Source: Vitellaria paradoxa
Taxonomy: Eukaryota; Streptophyta; Magnoliopsida; Ericales; Sapotaceae
Direction of reading: 5' to 3'
Length of the DNA stretch: 64,000 bases
NCBI GenBank assembly: GCA_019916065.1
Contig: CM034240.1
Coordinates: forward strand, 40,016,561-40,080,560
Made by a program: the position numbers and the translations under genes. Of this stretch, positions 48,246 to 59,762 are shown one piece after another. Under the pieces are notes generated by a model. That model did no database searches and was not told the DNA's origin. It saw only the letters and a list, made by a program, of their open reading frames with translations. Positions within the stretch are counted from its first letter, which is position 1; each line of letters begins with the position of its first letter.

Positions 48246-49759
48246 TGTAATTGATTGATTATCAAATTATCAATATTTATATATTATATAATAATGGTTT
48301 GATTTGGCGACCTTAATGGGTTGTAGCCACTTTTTGCAAGTATATGTATATATGCATTATAGTGACGTAGTGTTGATTAAAAAAAAAAAAAACAAACAAA
48401 CACGAAAATGCTGCTACACAACAAAGGGTTGTAAAGTTAAGTGATTTGATAGAATGAAAAAAAAAAAAGATTGTGAATACTTTTGGCGTTTCTATAGGTT
48501 GTTAGGTGAAAGATTAGAATAGTGTAATCAGTATTATTAATTAATTTATTTAAGAGGTTTAAGAGTTTATATTAGTACTTTATTAAATGTATATTTAAGG
48601 TAAACATTAAATAATAGGTATTTAATTTCGTGGGTTTAGGATCGCAACGAATCATTTTACTTTATTTACATTTATGTCTTTGGATATCAGGTGAGTGGTT
48701 TGACTTGCTAGTATAAATTTTATAAATTATTTCATGTATAAAGGTTTTCAAGGTTAAATTTTCTAAATTGTTCTTTGTGCAAAATTGTAATATTTTTATA
48801 AGAGATTATATATTTTATAATATTAAGCATAAGAAAAATTATTTGAATACTTATACTCAGTTTGATTTTATGGGAATTGTGATGAATAATTCATTGTGGT
48901 TATTGGAATTGAAATAAAAGTCTAAGGATAGGCTCCTTAAGTGGTGTGACTCTAGTATGTGACTCTAGCGACTAGGAAATAGGCCCATGAAAACTATGGT
49001 TACCCTAGTTCTCAACGATTGTAGGAATAGGCTCGTGAAAACCGTGGTGACCTCAATCGGATCGGTTTAGGGAACCCCGGAGCCAAACTGGGTAACTTTA
49101 AATTCGATGTTGGATCCAACAGGCACAACCCACGAAAATTCATATTAGCACATATGATATTTAATCCATGTGATAATCCACATATTGATATTTGTCATTA
49201 CTATTGTGATTGACGAGTTAATTTATGTATGTTATTGCACTCTAATGTGCAGATTTTTTTTTTTTTAAGTTAGTATTAATTGTGCATGGAAATTATTTTA
49301 CTTAAAATTTTATTAGTTAAATTTTGCATTGAAAAATGTATTATTTTCAGAGCTACTATTATTATGTTTGGCTTGACAATCTATTCACCGAGCTTTTAGC
49401 TCACCCCTCATTAAATATTTTTTAGGTGAACGTGGAGAGAACTAGTCATGAATTCTAGCAGTTGGGACCTTAAGTTGTAGCCTCTTAAGGAAAAGTTCAA
49501 TGTTTATTTTATCGATTTTATTTTAGTAGCTGGACTAGAGTTTTAATGATTTAGATTATTTTAATTATGAACATTTAGTTATTTTAAGTTAGAATGTTAG
49601 TAGAACATTTTTTTCTAGTCTCTTGATTTTAAATGAAAAGGTTATTTTATCATTGATGTTTCTTTAGTTGATTTTGTTTGAATAAGGATTAAGCTTTCGT
49701 ATTTTTTGGGTTAAGACTTAAGGTACTTAGCCGGTTACATCCTCAAGTGGGGTGTAACA
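47961..49759 (+). mobile_element. 5' LTR of Tekay-type gypsy element, truncated
   Basis: Homologous to the 3' LTR from about 54930 onward: agaagagaaggctgc, aagtaaaggttagc, gattaatggtatctacatat, (CA)n/(TA)n, gcttttagctcacc, gttacatcctcaagtggggt. It ends ggggtgtaaca before the primer-binding site. The first about 300 bp present in the 3' LTR are absent, the break falling in a GA-rich tract (47961-48003). Scattered substitutions and indels between the LTRs indicate an old insertion. Confidence 0.8.
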
Positions 49760-49764
49760 TTCGT

Positions 49765-49776
49765 TGGTATCAGAGC
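49765..49776 (+). other. Primer-binding site (initiator tRNA-Met)
   Basis: TGGTATCAGAGC, five bases after the LTR end, is the canonical plant gypsy/copia primer-binding site. It fixes the element's orientation as + strand. Confidence 0.9.
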
Positions 49777-49905
49777 ATATGTTTATGATGTCTTTTAGAA
49801 TTAGTAGAGGCCTAGTCCCAGAGTTCTTAGGAACGTGAGTTTGAAGTGGTTTTGTCAATGTATTATTTTTCTTATATTTTATTTTATTTATTTATTTTGG
49901 AAGGA

Positions 49906-52900
49906 ATGGCAACACGTAGTGGCAGGCGAACTAGTAGCAAATACGCTAATTCAAAAGGCGCAAACCGAGCACGTAATGCTACTAATGTAACTTCCCCAGT
50001 CGAATCTACTCCTACTCCTGCTCCAACTCCAACTCCAACTCCAGCTCCAGCTGCTACTATTGGAACGTAACAAGGAATTAGGTTAGTAGGGGGCACACAC
50101 TAGAGGCAAGGGACATGAGTTTTAATAAGGGATCTGTGTTTGATAAGTTTTTAAAGATTTCACCTCCAAAGTTTGATGGAAAGACTAATCCAGCAGAAGC
50201 AGAAAAGTAGATATGACGTACTAAGAAAATATTTACACGGTTAGAATGTACTGGCGAACATAAAGTTTCCATGGCAACATATGTTTTGGAAGAACCTATA
50301 GAGGATTAGTGGGATATGGTGGATGTCAATATAAGGGAAGAGAGAATGAACTGAACTGGAATACTTCTCTTGAGATATTTAATGATAAATTTATTCCTAT
50401 AGTAATTAGAAACAGAAACAGTTAGATTTTCTTTCTCTGGAGCAAGGTAGCAGGACCGTAGTTGAGTATGAATGCAAGTTTGCAGAATTGTGAAAACATT
50501 CTACGCAAGTAGATAAGGAAAGTGATAAGGTGTTAATGTTTGAGAGGGGACTACGTCTAGCCATTCGCAGTATGGTCGCAATACTCCAATCTAAGACTTT
50601 AGTAGAGCTTGTGACTAGGGTATAGCTACTTGAAGAATGCTTGAAGGATGCTAAGAAGGGAAAACAACAGTTTAATAAGAGGTCAATGGAACAAAATAAT
50701 GGAGGCCAGAGTAGTAGGGGTGGCAACTTTCAGAAGAGAATGAACACTTAAGCACAGATAGATGGAAATAATAGGTAGCAGGCACGACCATGTACAAGGT
50801 ATGGTAAGTAGCATTCATTTGGGTATTTTTGTGATAGTACATCTCAAAAATGTTACAATTGTGGGAAGGATAGATATATTAAGAGTCAATGTAGAGCTCC
50901 AAATACCATAGGATAGCAAACTCAACAATTATTCCAAGGATAAAAATCTACTACACAGTGGTAACCAAAGTCATACTCAAGGACAGAATCAAAGGCAAGC
51001 GGCTCTTGGACATGTTTATGAACTTATTCAAAAAGAGGCAGATGCATCACCATCAGTGGTGCAAGATACACTTTTTATTTCATATGCACCTGCTAGGGTG
51101 AATGGATTCGGGATCTACATATTCTTTTGCTTTTGCTAAATTTTTGTGTAGCTTATCTGTTGCACTTGAACAACTAGATGTGGGTTTTTATTGTTTCTAC
51201 TTCCATGGGAGATACTGTTTTGCTGGATACTATTTGTCGATCCTGTAGGGCTTAAATAGATGATAGAGTTTTGTTAGTGGTCTTGTATCTGTTTAGATAT
51301 ACACAACTTTTATGTTATCTTGGGGATGGATTGGTTGACTGCCGTAAGAAAAGAGTAATACTTTGAACACCAGGACAAACTGAATTTTATTTCTAAAAGA
51401 ATAGAAATATTCAATTACCTGGTTTTATTTCTGCTCCACAAGCAAATAGGATGTTGAGAAAAGGTTATGATGGATATCTAGCCTATGTAATAGGGGAGGA
51501 GAAACAAATAAAGGGCTGGAGGAGTTTTCTATAATGAATGAGTTTGCTTATGTATTTCCAGAGGACCTATATGGTCTACCCCCAAATCGTGAGATTGAGT
51601 TTAATATTGATTCAGTACTTGGCACTACCCCTATCTCTAAGGCACCATACAAAATGGCACCTGTTGAGTTGAGAGAGCTGCAGGTTCAACTACAAGACCT
51701 TCTAGATAAGGGATTCATAAGGCTTAGTGTTTCACCATAGGGAGTACCCGTCTTGTTTGTGAAGAAGAAATATGGTTCTATGAGATTGTGTATTGATTAT
51801 AGAGAGTTAAATAAAGTCACCATTAAAAATCAATACCCATTGCCATGTATTGATTACTTGTTTGATCAACTAAAAGGGGCCTAGGTGTTTTCTAAAATTA
51901 ATTTGAGATTAGGATATTATCAATTGAAAATAAAAGTAGGGGATGTTCCTAAGACTATTTTTAGAACAAGGTATGGGCATTACGAGTTCCTAGTTATGCC
52001 CTTTGACTTTACTAATGCACCTATAGTTATTATGGACATGATGAATCAGGTTTTCAAACCCCAACTAGATCACTTCGTAGTGGTATTTATTGACGATATC
52101 TTGGTTTACTCGAGGAGTAAAAAAGAACATAAAGAACATTTGAGGATAGTTCTATAGATCCTTAGAAATAATAAGTTGTAAGCCAAATTCAAGTGGTGTG
52201 AATTTTGGCTTGATAACATATCTTTTTTTGGGGCATGTCGTTAGTAAAGATGGAGTTTTTGTAGATCATTAGAAGGTAGAGGCAATAAGTGAGTGGCCAC
52301 ATCCTACACCAGTTTCTAAGGTGCGTAGTTTCTTGGAGCTAGTAGATTATTATAGGCGATTTGTGGAAGGATTTTCTCGTATAGCACTCCCACCCACTAG
52401 TCTTACTAGAAAGGGGGTGAAGTTTGATTAGACTGATCAGTGTGAGAGTAGCTTCCAAGAGTTTAAGCAAATATAAGTATTCACACCTATCTCTACTTTA
52501 CCAAAGGAAGGTGGTGGTTTTGTGATTTTTAGTGATGCATCACACCAAGGTTAGGGTTTGGGTTGTGTTCTTATGCAGTAGGGGAAGATAATTGCATATG
52601 TTTCTCGTCCGTTGAAGCCAAACGAAAAGAATTACCCAACTTATGATTTAGATTTAGCCACAGTTGTATTTGTAATAAAAATATAGAGACATTATTTGTA
52701 TGGAGAATCATGTGAGATCTACATTGATCATAAAAGTTTGAAGTATATCTTCATACAGAAAAATCTTAAGTTAAGGCAAAGTAGATGGCTTGAACTGCTT
52801 AAAGATTATGATGTTAATATTATGGGTGTGTTTGGAGTTGTATAAAAGTGTATAAAATAAAATAAAATTGTAAAAATAAATGTCTCGTAATTCGTACAAT

Positions 52901-54595
52901 GAATGAATAATTTAAATTTTGTTGTCTCGTAATTCGTGTTTGTAGAAATTTGTAAGATTTTATTTTATTTTGTTTAGCTCTAAACGGAGCCTATGTACCA
53001 TCTCGAGAAGGCAAATGTAATGGCAGATGCCTTAAGTAGAAAATCTTCAAATAAGACTTTGGTAATGCTCACTACTCAGCCATGTTTGTTGAAAGAATTG
53101 AGGTGTTTGGATTTAGAAGTTGTTTGACAAGGAGAGGTGGCACTTTACAGTTAATTAACAATTAGACCCACTTTACTAGACAGAGTTAAAGTTGCATAAT
53201 TGAATGACCCTCAATATTAGAGGATTAAGGAAAAAAATGAGTATTTCAGATTTCACAATTAATGCAGAGGGAGTGCTTAGATTCAATGGTTGATAATGTG
53301 TTCCTTTCTTAGATGATTTAAGGAGAGACATTCTGATTGAGGCTTATGACTTAAAGTGTAGTATCCACCTAGGTAGCACTAAGATATATAGAGGCTTGCG
53401 AGAGCATTTTTGGTGGAGTGGTATAAAGAAAAATATTGTAAAGTATGTAACATAGTGTTTTACATGTTACCAAGTAAAAGTTGAGCACCAAAGACCAGTA
53501 GACAAACTTTAGCCATTATCAATACCAGAGTGGAAGTGGCAACAGATCATAATGGATTTTGTTTTTGGGTTACCTTCGACTTGTGCTGGATATGATGCGG
53601 TGCAGGTGATAGTTGACAGATTGACTAAGTCTGCACACTTGATTACCATTAAGATGACTTTCACATTAGATAAGTTGCCTAGTTATATGTTAGAGAAATA
53701 ATCAGATTGCATGGTGCATCAGTGTCTATTGTGTTAGACCGTGATCCATGTTTGGCGTCTAAGTTTTGGGATAGTTTGCAAGCAACTTTAGGGACACAAT
53801 TGAGTCTTAGTTTAGTTTACCATCCACAAACTGATAGGCAATCGGAGAGAACCATTCAAACATTGGCAGATATGTTGAGATCCTGTGTATTAGAGTGGAA
53901 AGGTAATTGGGATGAGCAATTGCCCATGATAGAATTTACTTATAATAATAACTATCATTCTAACTTGAGGGTGTCACCGTATGAGACTCTGTATGGTAGG
54001 AAGTATAGATCTTTAGTATGCTGGTTTGAAGTTAGGTCGAGACAACTTTTGGGTCTTAACTTGGTAGAGGATGCAACTTAGAAGATTGTTGTTATTTGCC
54101 AAAAATTCTAATTGCACAGAGTCGCAAGAAAAGTTATGCTGATAGTAGAAGAAGAGATTTAGAGTTTCAGGTTGGTGAGAAAGTATTTCTGAGGTATCGC
54201 CTTGGAAATGGGTAATTAGATTTGGGAAGAAATGAAGTTGAGCCGACTTTTTATTGGACCATTTAAGATTTCAGAAAGAATTGGAGCAGTAGCATATCAA
54301 GTAGCTTTACTACCTATGTTGGCTAGAGTACATAATGTTTTTCATGTATCAATGCTTAGAAAATACGTGCATAGTCCAAACCAGGTGATTGATTACGAGC
54401 CACTGTAGATTAGGGATGACTTATCATATAAGGAATCACCTATATAGATTTTGGATACTAAAGAGAAAGTGCTACGTAATAAAGTAATTCAGTTTGTTAA
54501 AGTTTAATGGCATAACCACGCAGTTGAAGAAGCAACATGAGGGCGCAAGAAAGAAATGATAAAGAAGTATCCAGATTTATTTACATAATACTTGA
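49906..54595 (+). mobile_element. Tekay/Del-type chromovirus gag-pol, decayed
   Basis: Gag starts at 49906 (MATRSGRRTSSKY, then a T/P/A-rich linker) and continues in broken frame with ISPPKFDGKTNPAEAEK. The zinc knuckle is CYNCGKDRYIKSQC, where the histidine is Y (about 50850-50892). Reverse transcriptase, about 51540-52160: [41 protein letters not shown] at 52086-52097. RNase H from about 52490 (FVIFSDASHQG) is split by a MITE at 52824-52991 and resumes with KANVMADALSRKS. Integrase, about 53280-54110: IMDFVFGLPS, HPQTDRQSERTIQTLADML. C-terminal chromodomain-like tail, about 54320-54590 (VFHVSMLRKY to KYPDLFT). At least fifteen in-frame stops, mostly TAG. Order PR-RT-RH-IN and the tail motifs place it in the Tekay/Del chromoviruses. 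It is not autonomous. Confidence 0.85.
52824..52991. mobile_element. Harbinger-type MITE, member 2, in the gypsy RNase H region (168 bp)
   Basis: The termini gggtgtgtttggagttgtat and, reversed, ggctccgtttagagctaaac form the inverted repeat. TAT flanks both sides (52821-52823 and 52992-52994). The RNase H reading frame stops at LKDYDVNI on the left and resumes with YHLEKANVMADALS on the right, so the insertion is later than the gypsy element. Confidence 0.75.
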
Positions 54596-54623
54596 GGTAA
54601 ATTTCAAGGACGAAACTCTTTTC

Positions 54624-54635
54624 AACAGGGGAAAA
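54624..54635 (+). other. Polypurine tract of the gypsy element
   Basis: A purine-rich run (aggggaaaa) lies directly before the TG of the 3' LTR, as required for plus-strand priming. Confidence 0.65.
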
Positions 54636-56703
54636 TGTTATAACTTAGGAATAAATTTTTATTTAATTTCTTATTAATTATTTATTTTAATTATGTGCTA
54701 TATTTTTAATTTAGAATTAGCTGAGTTTATTTAAGAATTATTTAAATTATTAGTTTGTTTATTTTTGGATAAGTATGAACCATTAGATATTTTAAAGAAT
54801 TTTATTATTGAGTTACAATTAGAATTAGGGGTTCACTGTAATTTAGGTGAATACAATGACATCTAATTAGGAGGTTATATATATATAAATAGGATTGTCA
54901 GTTAGAATTTTATTATATTCTATTTAAGAGATAGAGACAAGAGAGGAGGGAAAAAGAGCGAGAGAGAGAGAGAAAGAGAAAAGGGATAGAAGAGAAGGCT
55001 GCACGTGGAGTGAAGAAGAAAGTAAAGGTTAGCATTATTATTTTATCACTAATTGATTAATGGTATCTACATATATATATATATATATATATTAGGTTTA
55101 GGGTTTTCGAAAAAAAAAAAAAAAAAAACCTACCACGCAGTAGTTAGTTAGGTTTATTGATTGTATATATATTACACACATACACACACACACACACACA
55201 TATATATAGAGTTTAATTGATTGATTATCAGATTATCAATATATATATTATATAATAATGGTATGATTTGGTGACCTTAACAGGTTATAGCCATTTTTTG
55301 CAAGTATACGTATGTATGGATTGTAGTAACGCAGTGTTGATTAAAAAAAAAAAAACAAACAAACAAATAGGAAAAGGCTGCTACACGGCAAGCGGTTGTA
55401 AAGTTGAGTGATTTGACAGAATGAAAAAAAAAATTATGAATGCTTTTGGCATTTCTGTAGGTGAATAAAATAGTGTAATTTGATTTATTAATTGATTTAT
55501 TTAAGGGGGGCTTAAGAGTTTATATTAGTAATTTATTAAATGTAAATTTAGGATATAAGTTAAATAATAGATATTTAGTTTCGTGTATGTAGGATTGTGA
55601 TGAATTATCTTACTTTATTTTATGTTTATGTCTTTGGATATTAGGTGAGTGATTTGACTTGCTAGTATAAATTTTATAAATTATTTCATGCATAAAGGTT
55701 TTCAAGGTTAAATTTTCTAAATTGTTCTTTGTGAAAAATTCTAATATTTTGATAAGAGATTATATGTTTTATGCTATTGAGTATAAGAAAAATTATTTGA
55801 ACATTTGTTCTCAGTTCGATTTTATGGGAATTGTAATGAATAATTAATTGTGATTATTGGAATTGAAATAAAAGTCTAAAGGACAAGCTCCTTAAGTGGT
55901 GTGACTTTGGCAATTAGGGAACATGCCCGTGAAAACCATGGTAATCCTAATTCTTAATGATTGTAGAAACATGCTTCTGAAAACTGTGATGACTTCAATC
56001 AAATCAGCTTAGGAAAGAATCCAAGAGTAAGACTAGGTGACTTTAAGTGCAATATTAGATCTAACGGACACAATCTATGAGAATTTATATTGGCACATAT
56101 GATATTTAATTTTTATGTAATAATCCACATATTAATATTTGTTTTCACTGTTGTGATTGACGGGTTGATTTATAATTGTTATTGCATTCTAATGTGCAGG
56201 TTTTTTAAGTTAATATAAATTATGCATGGAAATTATTTTACTTAGAATTTTATTGGTTAAATTTTGCATTAAAAATTGTATTATTTTCAAAACTACTATT
56301 ATTTTGTCTGGCTTGATAATCCGTTCATTGAGCTTTTAGCTCACCTTCCATTTTATATTTTTTTAGGTGAAAGTGGAGGGAACTAGTCGTGGACTTTATC
56401 AGTTGGGATCTTAAGTTGTGGCCTCTTAGGAAAAAGTTTTATGTTTATTTTATGGATTTTATTTTAGTAGTTGGACTAGAGTTTTAATGATTTAGATCAA
56501 TTTAATTATGGACATTTTTAGTTATTTTAAGTTGGAATGTTAGTAGAACATTTTTTTTCTAGTCTCTTGATTTTAAATGAAAAGATTATTTTATCATTGA
56601 TGTTTATCTAGTTAATTTTGTTTGAATAAAGATTAGGTTTTCGTGTTCCTTAGGTTAAGGCTTGAGGTATTCGGTCAGTTACATCCTCAAGTGGGGTGTG
56701 ATA
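54636..56703 (+). mobile_element. 3' LTR of Tekay-type gypsy element (2.07 kb)
   Basis: Starts TGTTATAACTTAGGAATAAA after the polypurine tract and ends ggggtgtgata, aligned with ggggtgtaaca of the 5' LTR (CA changed to TA). Full length, including the about 300 bp missing from the 5' LTR. Contains GA, TA and CA microsatellites at about 54950-54980, 55070-55090 and 55182-55200 that differ in length from the 5' LTR. Confidence 0.85.
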
Positions 56704-57260
56704 CTAAAAGTTATTAAAAATTGTTAAAAGTTGACAAAAGTTAATAAAGATGGTCAAAAGTTGTCAAAAATTACAAAAAATTACTAAAATTTACTAAAAA
56801 TTATTATTTATTTCATCTAATGCATAAAAAATTACAACTAGTAACTTTTGACAAAAAAAATCAAAAGTTACTAAAATTTGAACTTTCAAATGCTATGTAA
56901 TAATGTTTTTACACCTTTCTATGCACAATTTTATCAAAATACATGATTAGGTGGCATGTATTTATTAACTGTTAATGAGTGAGTGGTTAATAGACAAATA
57001 TTTAACCTATTATATTATAAATATGAACTGCTATAAAAATTTATTGACACCTACTGAGATAGAGATTTTAATTATAAATTTATCATTATTACATGTTTAC
57101 GAAACTTCTTTCTCATTAAATTCTTCCTCTAGAATGGTATTTGCAAATAAAGAGAGAAAGAGAGCGCACTGGCTTGGCTTGTGAGCGGAGCAGCGAAGAG
57201 AATTGCTACGTTTACAACATTTTTTTTTCCAAGCAACTTTTACAACGTTCCAAAACAATG
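56704..57260. other. Spacer after the gypsy element
   Basis: About 56704-56880 is built of short recurring words (aaaagttgtcaaaa, aaaattactaaaa). The remainder is AT-rich, with a short purine tract near 57150. No gene. Confidence 0.5.
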
Positions 57261-57830
57261 TCGTTTTGGAGACGAAAAAAAGAAATTAAAGGCATCGCAA
57301 GTGCATCTGGGCCCCGGAACGTTCTTCCGTCAAGGCATGGCGATCTGATCATCGGAGGCTGCCTTCATTTTTCTTGGTCCTTAGCTATTTCCTTCCCTCT
57401 TCGTATCCTCTTTGCATGGAAGCCGTTCGCCCCAATCTGCTGCAAAAGTATCATTTTTCATCAGCTATCGGTGGCAATGGCATCGACGGCGTTGGACGGG
57501 AAAATTGCGACGGAGGTGGTCCATACCTCAGCCTCGTCAACTCGCTTCCAACAATCGAGTTCCCCACATTCCCAGTCTCCATCATCAACCTTCCTGGTCC
57601 TCCCACCGATCACAGCTCGATTCCGTATCGAATCTTCGATCCTTGAACTCATCCTCATCCTAAGAGGAAATGCTCAGCATCTTGACCTCTGAATCGCCGT
57701 CGTCCATCTATGGCCGCTGCTGTTGTTGAACTTTTCTCTGCATCTGGGGGGCGTTCAGAGTAGGGTTACTTCGCGGGCAGCTCCTCTGATTCGCTGGGTG
57801 CGGCGGCTGCACGAAATTGGCACCGGCGTT
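57261..57830 (+). other. GC-rich block with overlapping open frames, unassigned
   Basis: Markedly richer in GC than its surroundings. Overlapping frames include 57412-57646 (MEAVRPNLLQKYHFSSAIGG... to IPYRIFDP, about 78 codons) and 57141-57692. None carries a domain I recognise, and the reverse strand is also open (57658-57461). It could be a relic 5' exon, a captured gene piece or a promoter-proximal island. I do not call a gene. Confidence 0.3.
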
Positions 57831-57911
57831 GGGTTTTTTATTTTATTTTATTTTTGTGTATCCAAAACGACGTCGTTTAAAAGTTGTTGGGAAAAGATGT
57901 TGTAAACATAA

Positions 57912-58822
57912 GGCCCGTTTGACAACGCTGTCATTTTTTTGTTGTTGTTTTTCTGTTATCGTTTTCTGTTTTTTGTTTTCTGTTACCGTTTATTATTTCT
58001 GAAATGAAAACTGAAACAGCGTTTGAAAATGTAAGTCTGTTTATAATTATTAATTTTTTATTTTAGAAAATCTTTAATTTTATTAGTTTCAAAAAATTAA
58101 TAGAACTTAATAAAATATATTTTATATTAATTTAATTTAATTAATATAATTAATTAAATGAATACAGTAAATTATTTATTAAAATCATTTAATTCAATAA
58201 ATATAAATTATATTATTTATTAAAAATAATTTAATAAAATATATTTCATATTAATAAATAATTAAATTAGATTAATTATTAAATTAAATTATTTATTTTT
58301 AAATTAATTAAATCATAAATAATTTAATTTAATTATGATATTTATTTAAAATAATTTAATAATAATTATTAAATTAAATTAAATTAAAAATTAATGTAAT
58401 TTAATTATTTATTATTAATTATTTTATATAAATTAATTTAATTATTAAATTAAATAAATTAATTATGATATTTATTTCAGATAATTTAACAATAATTAAT
58501 TATTAAATTAAATTAAATTAATTAATTTAGTTTTATTATTTATTAAAAATAATTTATATTAATTTATATAATTAACTTAATTTATTGAATTTAATTATAT
58601 TATTTATTAAAATAATTTATTTTAATAAAATATTTAGATAAAATAATTTATTTTTATGTAATGTAACAAAAATAGACAAAGTTTTAAAATTAACAAAATA
58701 TTGGCAACAGAAAAGAAATCAGAGTGAAAATACTTTTTTTCTGTTTACATTTTTCTGTTTATGTTTTCATTATTTTTGAAAATAAAAAAATATAAATAAA
58801 CTTATCAAATTTGTTTCTGTTG

Positions 58823-58856
<34 letters not shown>

Positions 58857-58888
58857 TAGAGAAAACGAAAACGTTTGGTAACGGGACC
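57912..58888. mobile_element. AT-rich MITE-like element with short inverted termini (977 bp)
   Basis: The left end ggcccgtttgacaacg and the reversed right end ggtcccgttaccaaacg are imperfect inverted repeats, each next to T-rich/A-rich gttttctgtt and aacgaaaacg-type subterminal blocks. The core (58050-58680) is almost pure A+T made of aattta/taatta words. A poly-A run of about 27 sits at 58831-58857. A clear target duplication could not be chosen. Confidence 0.5.
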
Positions 58889-59762
58889 ATAGCATTTCTG
58901 AGCAGGAGCGAATGAATGTACAACTGTTCTTTATTTATTCGTCCTTGTTTTTTCAGTGGGTGCACTGTGTATTTCGAGATCCAGTATCGGAAGCCAGCGA
59001 TTTTCCTGGAAAATATAGTTTGGGTTAAGATTTCTTGATTCCTTCAATAATCTTAATCTTCTGTCGGAGTGCTTGGTTGCTTCCCAGGGAAAACCCACTT
59101 TTAGCCTCACACGTATCATTGTTTTCCCGAGAAAATGCCAATGCGACTGGACTGACCTGTGTTGGCGCCTCAATCGCTGAACTCAGGTCGGTCGATGAGC
59201 TTGCGGAGGAACACATGGTGTCACTCGTTACTGTATTGCCTATTGGGTAATTTGTATCTATATACTGTTTTCACTTCTCCTTATTCTTAGTATCTGGAGA
59301 CAGAGCAGAGAGTATCCGCAGTGATGCATTACACTGGAATTGCCACACTCAAAGCTAAACATACAAACCCTAGTACTCAACAGATTTTATATATACATCT
59401 ATAGATAGATACCTATGGTGTAGCTCCCTACCAATATATTCACAGTTATATAACCAAGGCCCACCCAAAAAAAAAAAAAAAAAATTTCAGTGCATTTCTG
59501 GGGTTCTTAGCTGTTATTTTTCTCATGCTTAGTTCTTTATTTTTTATTTTTATTTTTTATTTTCAGCAGAAACTTTACTCAGAACCTTTTGACGAAGTAA
59601 TTGATGCTCCCACCATCCATTTGTCACCTTTGTTTTGGCTCCGTACTGAGGTTGTGGCACTCCATAATCCTTGTAATAATTGGAGACACTGTTTTACCCA
59701 GTTTTCTTCAAGGTTTTGGGTTGAGCTCTGCGTTTGAATCAGCCGAATAAAAAGGAAAAAGG
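58889..59762 (+). promoter_or_regulatory. Upstream region of the TAR2-like gene
   Basis: The 870 bp before the start codon are moderately GC-rich. A TATA-like stretch (ttttatatatacatc) lies at about 59384-59398, with tcccta and (A)n tracts after it. The open frame at 59035-59250 shows no family resemblance and is also open in reverse, so I treat it as chance. Three short near-palindromes (tttcctggaaa about 59003, ttttcccgagaaaa about 59121, and cccagggaaa about 59086) could be binding sites but are unproven. Confidence 0.35.

Noticed and set aside
49906..54595. Idea that frequent TAG codons mean readthrough or recoding in the gypsy polyprotein
   Set aside because: Other stops and frameshifts also occur and the zinc-knuckle histidine is lost, so simple decay explains it.
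57141..57692. 183-codon open frame as a protein-coding gene
   Set aside because: It starts in a purine repeat, shows no conserved domain and overlaps two other equally plausible frames.
59035..59250. 71-codon open frame upstream of TAR2 as a separate gene or 5' exon
   Set aside because: The reverse strand is open too, no motif is recognisable, and the TAR2 ATG with its membrane anchor lies after a TATA-like region.
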